From Candidatus Muiribacterium halophilum (lineage in GTDB: Bacteria; Muiribacteriota; Muiribacteriia; Muiribacteriales; Muiribacteriaceae), in contig JALOAD010000018.1 of assembly GCA_023228995.1 (NCBI GenBank), forward strand, positions 1 through 58,655: DNA of 58,655 bases. The letters are read 5' to 3'. Below the pieces are notes generated by a model. The model did not search any database, was not told where the DNA came from, and saw only the letters and a program-made list of their open reading frames with translations. The translations under genes were made by a program, and so were the position numbers. Below are positions 9,122 to 19,800 of this stretch, piece by piece (within the stretch, counting starts at the first letter, position 1; every line of letters begins with the position of its first letter).

Positions 9122-9943
9122 TTACTTTATCTCTCCGTCAATTCCAACAACATATTCTCTAAGAATAATATTTTTACCAGATTTTTTTAGAGAATCTTCA
9201 ATTATCTTAGTAGAACCACCACAACAAGGAACTTCCATTCTAACTATAGTAATAGATTTTATATCATTATTTTTAAATATCTCAGTTAATTTATCAACAT
9301 AACTCTCATAAGCATTGTCAAGTTTTGGACACATAATTAGAGTAACTTTATCTTTCATAAATCTTGAATGAAAATTCCCATAAGAAAAAGCAGTACAATC
9401 AGCAGCAATCAAAATATCAGCATTTTTAAAATATCCAGCAAAAGGAGAAACAAGTTTTAGCTGAACCGGCCAAGTTGTAAGCTCAGTAGGAATATTATTA
9501 TTTACAACAGTATTTTTATTATCTTTTTTCATAGTTCTCTCTTGCATAGAAGGACAACTACCAAAACTCTCACCAGACTCAATTAAAACAGGAACAGGGA
9601 TATTCTTTTCTTTAAGATATTCAAGTGCTTGATTATAATAAGTAGTTTCCCCATGATGTAATAGATGTTTAAGGTGTGCTTTAATCGTATTAGCACCCTT
9701 TAATACAATATTATCCATAGTTTTCCATTCACTATAAGCTTGTGCTTCTCTTTCCTCAACAGTTATAGCATTAACAGGACAATCTCCAATACAAGCACCG
9801 AGCCCATCACAGAATATTTCACTTACAAGCCTAGCTTTACCATCTATCATCTGAATAGCGCCTTCAGGACAACCCTCAGCACATTTTCCGCAACCATTAC
9901 ATAAATCATCATCAATTTTGATTATCTTTCTCATTGAAGCCAT
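9122..9943 (-). CDS. Ferredoxin-like Fe-S cluster protein
   Basis: The protein has 273 residues with two N-terminal cluster motifs. The first is complete (C15, C18, C21, C25). The second, CDGLGACIGDCP, has only C45, C51 and C55, with Leu48 where the second cysteine is expected. The rest is a domain with AADCTAFSYGNFH, a metal-ligand-like MCPK and a VPCCGG motif near the C-terminus. Function is unknown, but electron transfer or Fe-S-based sensing fits. It follows the Rrf2 regulator gene by 19 nt with a strong AGGAGG site, suggesting joint control by iron, sulfur or redox state. Confidence 0.8.
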   Translation of the reverse strand: MASMRKIIKIDDDLCNGCGKCAEGCPEGAIQMIDGKARLVSEIFCDGLGACIGDCPVNAITVEEREAQAYSEWKTMDNIVLKGANTIKAHLKHLLHHGETTYYNQALEYLKEKNIPVPVLIESGESFGSCPSMQERTMKKDNKNTVVNNNIPTELTTWPVQLKLVSPFAGYFKNADILIAADCTAFSYGNFHSRFMKDKVTLIMCPKLDNAYESYVDKLTEIFKNNDIKSITIVRMEVPCCGGSTKIIEDSLKKSGKNIILREYVVGIDGEIK

Positions 9944-9962
9944 AATAATTCCTCCTAATTAT

Positions 9963-10349
9963 TTAAACTTGTTTAATTTTTATGTTTTTAAAATAATCTT
10001 TCAAATCTTTATTAATCCTAAAAAAGTCTTTATTTAAAAAACACTTTTCAAATGGGCAAACAGATTTATTAACAGGACAATTACCCGAATTAGAAATCCC
10101 ATCAATAATTTCAATAACATCCAGAAAACTTGAATCCATACCTTTTTTGGTAATTAAAAAACCACCTTTAGAACCCCTAACTGATTCAACCAACTCATAT
10201 TTTGAAAGAATTTGAAAAACTTTTGCAACAGTATTAGCAAAACTACTAATTTTGAAAGCAATTTCTTTAACATTAAGCCTTTCATCATTTTTTTTAAGAA
10301 GGACAAGACCATGCAAAGCAATAGATACACTCTCAGAAAATTTATACAA
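9963..10349 (-). CDS. Rrf2/IscR-family regulator (TTG start)
   Basis: The protein has 128 residues with an N-terminal winged helix-turn-helix (VKEIAFKISSFANTVAKVFQIL, then a wing with VRGSKGGFLIT). Three cysteines, C91, C98 and C103, could bind an Fe-S cluster as in IscR, NsrR or RsrR; the spacing is not exactly any of these. The start is TTG at 10349, supported by AGGAGG just upstream and the typical Rrf2 beginning MYKFSESVSIALHGL. It heads an operon with an Fe-S protein gene and cca, and has its own consensus promoter. Confidence 0.87.
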   Translation of the reverse strand: MYKFSESVSIALHGLVLLKKNDERLNVKEIAFKISSFANTVAKVFQILSKYELVESVRGSKGGFLITKKGMDSSFLDVIEIIDGISNSGNCPVNKSVCPFEKCFLNKDFFRINKDLKDYFKNIKIKQV

Positions 10350-10393
10350 AGACTCCTCCTTTCTTTTTTTGGTATTTCGGTATTCCTTTACCT

Positions 10394-10422
10394 ATTTTAA
10401 AACAAAATAATATATTTGTCAA
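10394..10422 (-). promoter_or_regulatory. Promoter of the rrf2 operon
   Basis: On the minus strand TTGACA (10417-10422) and TAAAAT (10394-10399) are 17 bp apart, a near-consensus housekeeping promoter, about 45 bp upstream of the TTG start. The GGAATACC and GAAATACC half-repeats just downstream may be a regulator site. Confidence 0.72.
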
Positions 10423-10432
10423 TGTAAACATA

Positions 10433-10697
10433 TTGGGGTCGGTCCTCTCAATGTTTACAAAAAACTCCAAAAGCATTTACTATCAAGCTTTTCTTAGCAA
10501 AAAAAAATTATTTAAAAATTTTATTTTTTTGATATATTTTGACACTTTTTTTATCAGTATAAATTGTTATTTATACTAGGCATTATATAGAGCGAAAACG
10601 ATAAAACATGTTTATATCAATATATTTTAGATTGTAATGTTTTTATTTGACTGATCAAAAAAAATTATTTTGTAAAGTTAACAAGGACCGACCCCAA
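10433..10697. mobile_element. MITE-like element with 14-bp terminal inverted repeats
   Basis: TTGGGGTCGGTCCT (10433-10446) and its exact reverse complement AGGACCGACCCCAA (10684-10697) bound 265 bp with no coding capacity. Inside lies a perfect hairpin, AGTATAAAT-TGTT-ATTTATACT (10556-10577). The element fills the gap between the rrf2 promoter and the radical SAM stop codon. No target-site duplication is evident and no transposase is in the window, so mobilisation in trans is inferred. Confidence 0.6.
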
Positions 10698-10703
10698 GGG
10701 TTT

Positions 10704-11663
10704 TCAATTTTTTATAAAACAATCTTTACATTTTCCTTGATAATGACAATTTTCTTGATCAATTCGAATTTTTTTCATTAAATTTATCCAGATTTCGCTG
10801 AATTTGAGATTTTCTGTTATTGTTCCTGGCGATAAACTCATTTCTGGGTCATTATTGCAAAATCCTACAATTCCATTCCATCTTATAATTGGCATTGTAT
10901 ATAATTTATGGCAGATATTGCTTTTTTGTTGAGATGAGTTCAAATTGTTTTCTGAAATATTCAGACCTGATATTTCTAATGCTTTAATGAACATTTCAGT
11001 GCTTTCATTTTCTTTTCCTGGATATACAAGTTTTCTTATAAAAATATAATCTTCTTCTAAATCAGTCTTTTCACTTTTTAAAATTTTTAAATATTTATCT
11101 TTTTTTTGAAATTTTTCTATAAAATCCTTTAATTCATGTATGTTTTCTTTCATTGGTATAAACTGATATCTTAAATATATATTTGAATTTCTGTTTTTCT
11201 CAATAATATTAATGTTTTCTATTATTTTGTTAAAATTTCCATTTTTTCTAATATTTGTATATGTTTTAGAACATTCTGCATCTATTGATAAAAATAAAAA
11301 AACTGGTTTACTTAATTTGTTAAGTTTGTCTATATGTTGTTTTTCAATAAACGATATATTGGTATCAAATGCTATACAGTTGAAAAATTCTTTGTTTGTA
11401 TTAAGTATATCAAGAATATTATCAATTTCAGGATGCATAAAAGCTTCACCTAACCATGCGAGTTTAAGACCGTAAAATTGTAATCCTGATTCTTTTATAT
11501 CTTTTATTATTTTATTAAATAGATTTATATTGATAAATCCTTTTTGTTTTATATCAACTTCTTCTCTATAACACATAATACAATTGTAATTACATAAATT
11601 AGTAAGTTCTATTGTTAACCAAGGATTAAAGGAATTTAATTTTTTTATATATGAAAGACTCAT
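10704..11663 (-). CDS. Radical SAM protein with SPASM-like C-terminus
   Basis: The 319-residue protein has the radical SAM cluster motif C24-x3-C28-x2-C31 (LCNYNCIMC), so it cleaves S-adenosylmethionine to a radical. The C-terminal region has scattered cysteines (ICHKLY, GFCNND, and CHYQGKCKDC at the end), typical of SPASM or twitch auxiliary-cluster domains, which often modify peptides or proteins. The substrate is unknown and no obvious peptide precursor gene is adjacent. Its start overlaps the histidine kinase gene by ATGA, tying it to the signalling pair upstream. Confidence 0.82.
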   Translation of the reverse strand: MSLSYIKKLNSFNPWLTIELTNLCNYNCIMCYREEVDIKQKGFININLFNKIIKDIKESGLQFYGLKLAWLGEAFMHPEIDNILDILNTNKEFFNCIAFDTNISFIEKQHIDKLNKLSKPVFLFLSIDAECSKTYTNIRKNGNFNKIIENINIIEKNRNSNIYLRYQFIPMKENIHELKDFIEKFQKKDKYLKILKSEKTDLEEDYIFIRKLVYPGKENESTEMFIKALEISGLNISENNLNSSQQKSNICHKLYTMPIIRWNGIVGFCNNDPEMSLSPGTITENLKFSEIWINLMKKIRIDQENCHYQGKCKDCFIKN

Positions 11664-13042
11664 TTTATAATTGGTATAAAAAGTTTTATATATTTACCTT
11701 TTTCATTGTTTTCAACACATATTCGATAATTTAATGTATCTATAATCTTTCCAATTATTTTAAGTCCTCTTCCTGAACCTTTTTTGAATGTTTTTTTAAT
11801 ATTACGATAATTTAAACCTTCTGGACTAAAAAACATCGCATTATCAACAGAAAAACCATTGTCAAAAAATCTTATTTCTACTTCATCACCATTTGCATGA
11901 AATTCTATACCAACTTTATTTTTTGAATATTTTGCAGCATTTGTTATAAGATTTATAAACAGATGATTCAAATGATATTTACTTGAATTTATAAATTTTC
12001 CCGTAACTGAATCTGAAAATTCTGCATAAAACTGTTTTCCTTCAAATTCACATATTTTTTTACCTAAAGCCATAAGATCATTGTAAATACTTATAAGTTC
12101 AATTTTTTCAAATTTAATCTCATCTTCTTTATCAATAAACATTTTCATCTCTTCAATAAGAAGACTTATTTTATCAAAACTAGCTTCAAATGCATTAAAA
12201 AGATCAGGATGATTATCTTCTATATCATGAAACATTGCTTTTGTGTTTAAAAAAACATTTAAAGGTGATGATATATCGTGAAGGACTTCAGAAATATACT
12301 CTTTGAAATATTCAACTTTTTCCTTTTTATTATCATTTTTTAATGATTCCATTAATTCATAGTTTTTTTGAGAACATTCATCAATAAGCCTAAATAATTC
12401 TTTTAAAGCTGGAAGAAGTTCTTCTATTCCATAATTATCCTCTTTAAGAATATTATAAACATCGGTCAAAATAACTCCAGTGTTTTCTAATCTGATCTTT
12501 TCAAGATCCATCTTTTCAGAAAAACTTAATTCCTTTGATGACAAAACAAGTATTCTATTATCTTCATCATTCATATCTTTCAAAAAATCTTCAATATTTT
12601 TATAAGTAAATACTGAAAAATATCCATAAGAATCTAGTGTATGTCTAAAGAGTTCTAATATAAATTCATCATTATGTATTAAAACTAGATTTAAATCCGA
12701 GTGTTCTACATAATTAAGCAACTCATTTTCACATTCATATGCAAATCTTTCATCACTAAATATTGGAACAACTTTATTAAGTCTTATAAAATTCAATACT
12801 TTAAGTAACTGATTTCCAACATTTATAAGAACTACACGACTTTTATTTTTTCTGGCTTTATTGCAAAGATTTATTATTTCACCAATTGCTGAAGAATCAA
12901 TGTTTTCCGTTATTTTAAAATCTAAATATATTATTTTTGAACTAAAACTACATATATGTTTAGTATTTTCTCTAAATTCTTTTACATTTAGAAAATTAAA
13001 ATCTTTAGGTGTTTTTATAATAATCCTTTCATCTTTTTCCAT
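11660..13042 (-). CDS. STAS-pseudoreceiver-histidine kinase fusion
   Basis: The 460-residue protein shows three parts. Residues 1-105 resemble a STAS anti-sigma-antagonist domain with the DSSAIG phosphorylation loop (49-54). Residues 115-200 look like a receiver domain lacking the phosphoacceptor Asp (LVLSS in its place). Residues 245-460 form a histidine kinase with H255 in EVLHDISSPLN, the N-box NLITNAAKYSK and the G-box KGSGRGLKIIG. No membrane segment is seen, so it is cytoplasmic. It starts at a TAATG overlap with the receiver-HTH gene, its likely partner. Confidence 0.8.
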   Translation of the reverse strand: MEKDERIIIKTPKDFNFLNVKEFRENTKHICSFSSKIIYLDFKITENIDSSAIGEIINLCNKARKNKSRVVLINVGNQLLKVLNFIRLNKVVPIFSDERFAYECENELLNYVEHSDLNLVLIHNDEFILELFRHTLDSYGYFSVFTYKNIEDFLKDMNDEDNRILVLSSKELSFSEKMDLEKIRLENTGVILTDVYNILKEDNYGIEELLPALKELFRLIDECSQKNYELMESLKNDNKKEKVEYFKEYISEVLHDISSPLNVFLNTKAMFHDIEDNHPDLFNAFEASFDKISLLIEEMKMFIDKEDEIKFEKIELISIYNDLMALGKKICEFEGKQFYAEFSDSVTGKFINSSKYHLNHLFINLITNAAKYSKNKVGIEFHANGDEVEIRFFDNGFSVDNAMFFSPEGLNYRNIKKTFKKGSGRGLKIIGKIIDTLNYRICVENNEKGKYIKLFIPIIK

Positions 13043-13593
13043 TAAACATATTCTCTTATTTTATCCAATAGTTGCTCAGGAGTAAAAGGCTTGAGTAGAT
13101 ATGAATCTGCTCCAACTTTTATATAATTGTTTTTCACAGCTTTTAAATCTATTCCTGTAACTAATATTATTGGAATATTTTTTGTAATATCATCTTCTTT
13201 AAGAGATCTGCATACTTCATAACCGTCAATTGATGGCATCATAATATCTAAAAGTATAAGATCAGGCTTTTCTGTAATTACTTTTATACCAAGTTTTACA
13301 GCATCGCATACTGTTATAACATTGTATTTTTCTGTATGAAGAACTGTATCCATTAACTCAAGAATATCTAGGTCATCATCTACTACAATTATTTTTTTAT
13401 AGCCTTTTTTATTTGATTGTTCTATAAAATCATCTATATCTTTTCTATAAATTCTATAATGTCCACCAGGAGTTGTAAAAGCTTTTATCTTTCCTTGTCT
13501 AAGGTAATTTTTCATTGTTGAATGACTTACTTTAAGAAATTTACAAGCTTCTGTAGTATTTAATATTTCGTCAACAAAATCAATATCTAACAT
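13042..13593 (-). CDS. Excisionase-type HTH fused to a response-regulator receiver
   Basis: The 183-residue protein has an N-terminal MerR/excisionase-like helix-turn-helix (about 10-58: NTTEACKFLKVSHSTMKNYL, then PGGHYRIYRKDID), followed by a receiver domain (66-183). The receiver has acidic D72/D73, phosphoacceptor D116 in LLDIMMP, T146 and K168, so it should be phosphorylatable. HTH before receiver reverses the usual order. It is the first gene of a three-gene overlapping operon with the kinase and a radical SAM protein. Confidence 0.85.
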   Translation of the reverse strand: MLDIDFVDEILNTTEACKFLKVSHSTMKNYLRQGKIKAFTTPGGHYRIYRKDIDDFIEQSNKKGYKKIIVVDDDLDILELMDTVLHTEKYNVITVCDAVKLGIKVITEKPDLILLDIMMPSIDGYEVCRSLKEDDITKNIPIILVTGIDLKAVKNNYIKVGADSYLLKPFTPEQLLDKIREYV

Positions 13594-13623
13594 TTTTAAC
13601 TCCCAAAATTAAACTTTTTAACG

Positions 13624-13652
13624 ATTTTATCCTTTTTTTAAACAAATGTCAA
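13624..13652 (-). promoter_or_regulatory. Promoter of the HTH-receiver/kinase/radical SAM operon
   Basis: TTGACA (13647-13652) and TAAAAT (13624-13629) on the minus strand are 17 bp apart, near-consensus, with the start codon about 30 bp downstream. Confidence 0.72.
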
Positions 13653-13681
13653 AAACAGATAAAAATAGTTTGCTTTCTTTA

Positions 13682-13737
13682 CTTACTAAAACTCGTCAAA
13701 GTTTGCTTACTAGGAATATTTATATTCCGCTCAATAA
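13682..13737. repeat. Hairpin array A
   Basis: Two hairpins are spaced by the recurring motif: CTTACTA, AAACT/AGTTT (13689-13704), GCTTACTAG, then GGAATAT-TT-ATATTCC (13713-13728) and GCTCAATAA. It lies between the signalling operon promoter and the 3' end of the giant gene. Confidence 0.5.
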
Positions 13738-13809
13738 AAAAACAATAGCTTTTTTTCACTGTTTTTTGCTTTTCCCACTTGACCCTTTCTTGATCTAACT
13801 TTTTTTTAT

Positions 13810-16800
13810 CTACTTTATAACTGCGATTTTTCCTTCAAAACTATAATTTTCAGTTTCTAATTTATAATAATATAATCCATTCGCAACTTTCTTGCCTGTT
13901 TTATCGGTTATATCCCAGTAAAATTCAGTTGAACCTGAAATATTCTGTCTATAAATTATTTTGCCTGAAACATCATATATTTTTAAAATTGCTTTACTAG
14001 CTGTTAAAAGTCCATCAGCTTTAAATATTACAAAATCATTGGCAGGATTTGGATAAGTTACAACTTTAATATTACCAATTGAAGTCGGAACATATTTAAT
14101 ACTCATAGGAGATTTATTTCCAGCTCTATCTTTTACTTCGATATCAATTTCGTATTCTTTTATAGAAGTGAAAGATAATTCTTTTTCAATATCCAATGTA
14201 TATTGCTCAGAACCATTAATATTTACATTTTTTACAAATCCGTCAACTTTAAATGTAATAGTATCAATTCCAGTTTCCATATCGTTTAATATATAACTTG
14301 AATAAGAATTTTTTTGTATTAATGGAGCTTTATTATCATAAGCAATAACATATTTTCCACTTTTATTAATTCCTTTATCAAGTTTACTATAAAATTTAAA
14401 TACTCCATTTTCTTCTCTAAAAATAACAGCTCCTTTTTTATTCAAAATCTCAACTTTAAGCGGATTTGTAAATTGTTTTTGAGGCCATATATTAATACCT
14501 GAATTTAAATATTCAATATCTATTATTGAATTTTCTGATGGAGCTTTTCTAATAATATTTTTATCTTCATTATAAAATTCACTGATTATAACTGAATCTT
14601 CATTTAAAACAGGTGTTTTACTAAATATTGAAAATTCTGAAAATTCAATTTTTGCAGGAGCAAGACCACCTCTTATTACATTAAAAATCTTAATATCTTT
14701 TCCTATAAGATTTCCATTATTTTCAGTACCGGTAACTTCAATATAAGCTTGTCCTGTCCTTGTAGGATCAACTACATAAACACCTTTATAAAGTGTATTG
14801 TCTATTTTTGATAACTCAATGTTTTTTGGAAGAGAATTTTCCTGTGTTATTTTAAGGCTTATATCATTTTTCATATTTTCAGATGTTTTTATAAGAATTA
14901 GCATTTTAGTCTTTGATAATGGATACTGAAAATCTGAAATAAGAAATGCTGGATTTACCTGTATATCTTCAACTTTTGGCTGACTTAATGGTGTGTTATA
15001 TATGTCTTTAAAAGTATTGGTATCAAATTCAATATCAACAACTGTTGAAAAATCAGATATATCTGCTACAGGAATAAGACAGTATCCAGTATATCTATTG
15101 CCTGAATAATCAATCTTTTTTAGTTGTATTCTATTTTGACCACTGACAATTTCAACAAATGGAATAATAGAATTATTCATAACAGAAGTAAATTGACAAC
15201 TCATTTCTAATCTATAATTTCCCAAACTTCCTGATGAAAGTTTTAAAAGCAATGAATTATCTTTTATCTTTGTTTCGGAAACTCTTACATTAAAACTATT
15301 TCCTGCCCATTCAGGCATTGAATTTGATGTTTTTACAACAATTTCTTTAGGTGAATAAATATTATCTGCAAAAACTTCAAAACTTCCATTTATAAATTCT
15401 TGTCCAATTGCAAGAACTGGAGCTTTTAATTTAATATCTATTTTGTAAATATCAGTTACGCTTACTTCAAATGTTGGTGATTTTAATGTTGAAACATCAG
15501 GCAATGTTGTAATAGCAACATCATAAGTTTTTCCAGTATCACCATAACCTGGTATAAAAAGACTATGTTGAGGAGTTTCAATACTCATTATCTCAGGAGT
15601 TCCTGAAGAAATTTTCCACATTTTTATTTCAGAACCAGGTATATGAGTAAAACCATCTGGAAAATTTACAAGCACTCTATTTATTCCAAGATCACCAGTT
15701 TCTATTTCTGGTCTAAGGAATACTGAAAAATCAGTATTTCTTGAAGCAACCGCATTATTTGGCAAAACTGCTCCTTCGATATTTTTAACTTCTTTTCTTA
15801 TATTAATAGAACATTGAGAATTTCGTAAATTATCAGAAAGTATTTCATTAAAATGGGAATTGTTATTTACAAGATATAATGACATATAAGCAAGCATTGA
15901 ATTTGATGGTGTATTTACTTTAAAATCAATTTGAATATTATGAGAACCATTTGTATTATAAATTGTATTTAATACTATAACAATGTCATTTAATTGATTT
16001 ATTGATGTATGTATAGCTGCAATTCCATCTATTAATACCGATGTATTTGCAATCTCTGCTGGAGTCATTCCTAAAGGTAAATCTATTACTATTTTATTTA
16101 TACCTTCATGAATAATATTATCTATGTCAAATGAAAAATTCATAGAACAAGCAATTTTTTCATTTACAACCATTTCATCTGGAACAAGTGTTATTCCTGT
16201 TATTGAAGCTGGTTTTCCTTCTGAATAATAATTAAGTGTATTATTATTGTTTTCACCATCTACATCAGTTGATTGTACTAAAATATCTGAGAAACCAAGC
16301 TCAGTAGATATAGCTTTTATTTCAATTGGATTTTGTATTGCATATACTTTTTTATTTGAATAAGATGTAAAAGATATTTGTAACTTATCCATATTTGATA
16401 ATTTGTTAAAAAATCCAACTGTAATAACTTCTTTTGTACCGTTTGCTCCAAGATCTATATCGTAAACAGATTTTTCAAAATGAGTTGTTTCAATTCTTTT
16501 TATATTATTAACAGATACAATAAAATTACTCGAATAATTTATTCCTTGAGGAAGTCTAATTTCAAAAGAATCAACTCCAAATTGACCTGGATTTATAGTA
16601 GGTACTATTGTAATTACAACATTTTCATTAGTATCTGTCATTGTGTAAGCTGGATTTATTTCTCCGCCTATAGCCTGAGCTGTTTCTGTTATAAAAACTT
16701 TTGTTGAATTAAAAGATTCATTTTCGCAAAAAACCGGAAGAGAAAAATCTTTATTATCAATATAGCATGAAATATTGCTTCCAGTTGGATAATTATTAAC

Positions 16801-19800
16801 ATCAGGATTATCTATTGTAAATATTACTTCTACAGTTCCTGCACTTCCTGAATTAATCTGATAAGTGTCCATAATTATACTAATATCATGTTCGCCATTA
16901 TCTGTAATCAAACAATTAGTAGTTATATCAATTGGTACTCCAACAGTCTGCAAAGTAACTTGAGAAACTGAAGATGAATCTATATTTGTAAAATTGTCAG
17001 GAAAATCAAAATAAAGAACATTCATAGGTTCACTTATAGCTTGTACTGTAATATTTGAAATATATTTAATTCTCTGTCCTAATTTAGATTTTTCAATATA
17101 AACAGGTCCTAAAATACTCCTGTCTGGATCTTCTACTTTACCTACAGCATTCATATTTGCTCTTTTTACAGTAATAGTACGGTTTCCGGTAACTCCACCC
17201 AATACTTGGATTTTTTTATCATCACTAGAGTTTTTTGCAAAAACTTTAATATCTGCTGAAGTCTCGTTAATATCTAATGCTTTAAGTGATAATTTTATTT
17301 CAATAGTACCTTCTATATCAGGTGATATTTTTTTATGAAGAAGATCGCCTATTCTAACTTCTACAGTATTTCCAACAACATTTACAAGAGCTTCATTTAT
17401 AGAAGGTGTTCCACTATATATTTCACTATAGGAAGTAAATGAAGGTGTTCCACCATTATAAAGTTCTCTTTCAACACTTATACTATTTCTAATTGATAAA
17501 GGATCTGACATATTAAATAATTGCAGAGGAAATTCAATTAAAAATATATTTGCATCAAGATTTTTCATAGCATTTTGAAAATCAGGATTTATTTTTAAGG
17601 TAAATTGTGAACTTCCGCCAGATGAAATTTTATCAGGTGCAATGTAAACATTGGTAAATCCATTGTATATATTTCCAGTTCTATAATTAAGACTATCATT
17701 ATTTAAAACACCGTCGGAATTTGCTGATAAAGATGTTATTTTAGAGTAATTAACATCATCACCTACTTTAACTAATACTGTTTTATCAGATTTTTCTGAA
17801 CCTATATTTCCATTGAGTTTTATATATGCATGCTTGTCAACAGAACTTGAAACAAGCTTTCTACCTGAAATAAGTTCTATTTCAGCAGTGCCGTTATTAT
17901 CATTTATAAACATGAGAACTTCAGAAGGACCTGGAATTTTATTTGTTACTGTTGTCATAGTAAATGTACTTACTTTTAAAATTACATTTGAAATTTCTGA
18001 TGTATCTACAAAATTAAAATTAGGAACTTTTAAATAAAAATAATTTATGCCTGAATTTTGTGTTGTAAGATTAGCCTCAACTGTAATATCCATAACAGCA
18101 TTATCATTAATCAAAAATCTACCTGGATTTACTTCTGCTTTAACTAATTCTGCTATATTTCTTGTTAAAAAATTAAGATCATTATTAGTAAATTCAGTAA
18201 TAGCATCACCACCAGTAACATCAGTTACAGAAAGTCCAGATGTGCTATCTTTTAAAGTTACTTCTATTCTTCCTTGGGCCAAAAGTGCAGTTGGAGCTTT
18301 TACTTTATATTTTAGTTTAATAATTTCATCAGTTTTTTTGTTTTCAAAAAATACAATTTCAAAAGTATCTCTACCTGCTTCTTTTAATACAGCAACTTCA
18401 CTATTAGATTCAGGATTTCCATCCTTATCATCGTCTATAAGTAATTTATCTAGTCCTGAATATATTTCAAAACTATCACCATTATCAAGTATATTTGCTG
18501 TATATGTACCTGTCTCAAAAGCACCATCACCAAGAAAATGATTTATAATTATCCTATCATAACCAGTATCCTGAACACTTATACCAGGTTTAATAAATAC
18601 CTGAAAATCTACCCAGCCTCCAGGCACAACAGAACCAGGCCATATTTCTGATTTTACACTTGATATAGGACTGTTTATATAAACTTGAAGAGAATCAGAT
18701 ATAGTCTGTTCTCTGCCAAGAGTTGAATTTAGGACTTTTAATGTAAAATATGACGGTTCATTATCACTTTTTAATGGTTCTACTTCAATTTTTATTTTAA
18801 AAGCAGTATTTAAAAAACCTTCTCCAAAATACTCCTGAATATCTTGCGGAAAATAAAATAATATTTCATTTCCATTAATACTAGCATTACATTGACCTCC
18901 AACCGGAGGATTTTCTACTATATCAAGATTATAAAAAGGATTTGCTATTTCAATACTTGCATTGTTTATATATGCTCCTGTGTATTTATCAGTAGGATAA
19001 ATAATTTTAACACTATCAAATCCATTATTATAAGCTTTAAGCTCAATACCCGAAACAAGAAACTCTAGCATTGTTCTTCCTTGAGGATTAATATTAGGAG
19101 GATTTACAGAAGCTGTATATCCAGAAGAAGTCAGAGAATATTCTCTTAAAGTAGAACTTATTATTTGTGTATTTATAGTGTTTTCTGCACTATCATATCC
19201 ATTAATATATATTTCAAAACTATCACCATGTTCCATACCTGCAACAATTACATCTATATTAGTAAACGAAACTGTATAAATATTACCAACCTTATTTATT
19301 AAAGCTTTGCCTGTATCAACAGCATTTTTTATATTAAGTGAATTTTCTCCTTTTCCAGGTACAACTGTTCTTAATGCAAAAGAAGATAAATCAGCTTCAC
19401 AGTTTGCTTCAGTTATATCAACTTCAATTGTTATACTTGAAATATTTGAATGTAATTCATCAATTGATTCATAATATAAATCATCTATTTGAACAGGAAA
19501 ACTTGTTTCAGCTGATTTTAGTAAATTATTAAATGTATCTCTAAATTCAACAAGTGTATTTACTATAGATAATGTTTTATCAGTATTTATAATTAAACTT
19601 GAATCAGTCTGAATATTTCCAGCTTTATCAACAGCTTTTATTGAAATGTTTTGGGCAATAAGCTCGTTTATTGAACTTCCTAAAGTATCAGTTGTAAGAG
19701 TAAATACAGCTCCTGTATCTGAATAAAAAGAAAGAACAAACGGAACTTCACTTTGTGCTGAAAAATTGCCACCAAGTGGAGTTAAATCACAATATAATGA

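Noticed and set aside
10433-10697. Insertion sequence with its own transposase
   Set aside because: The 265 bp between the inverted repeats has no reading frame of useful length; kept only as a MITE-like element.
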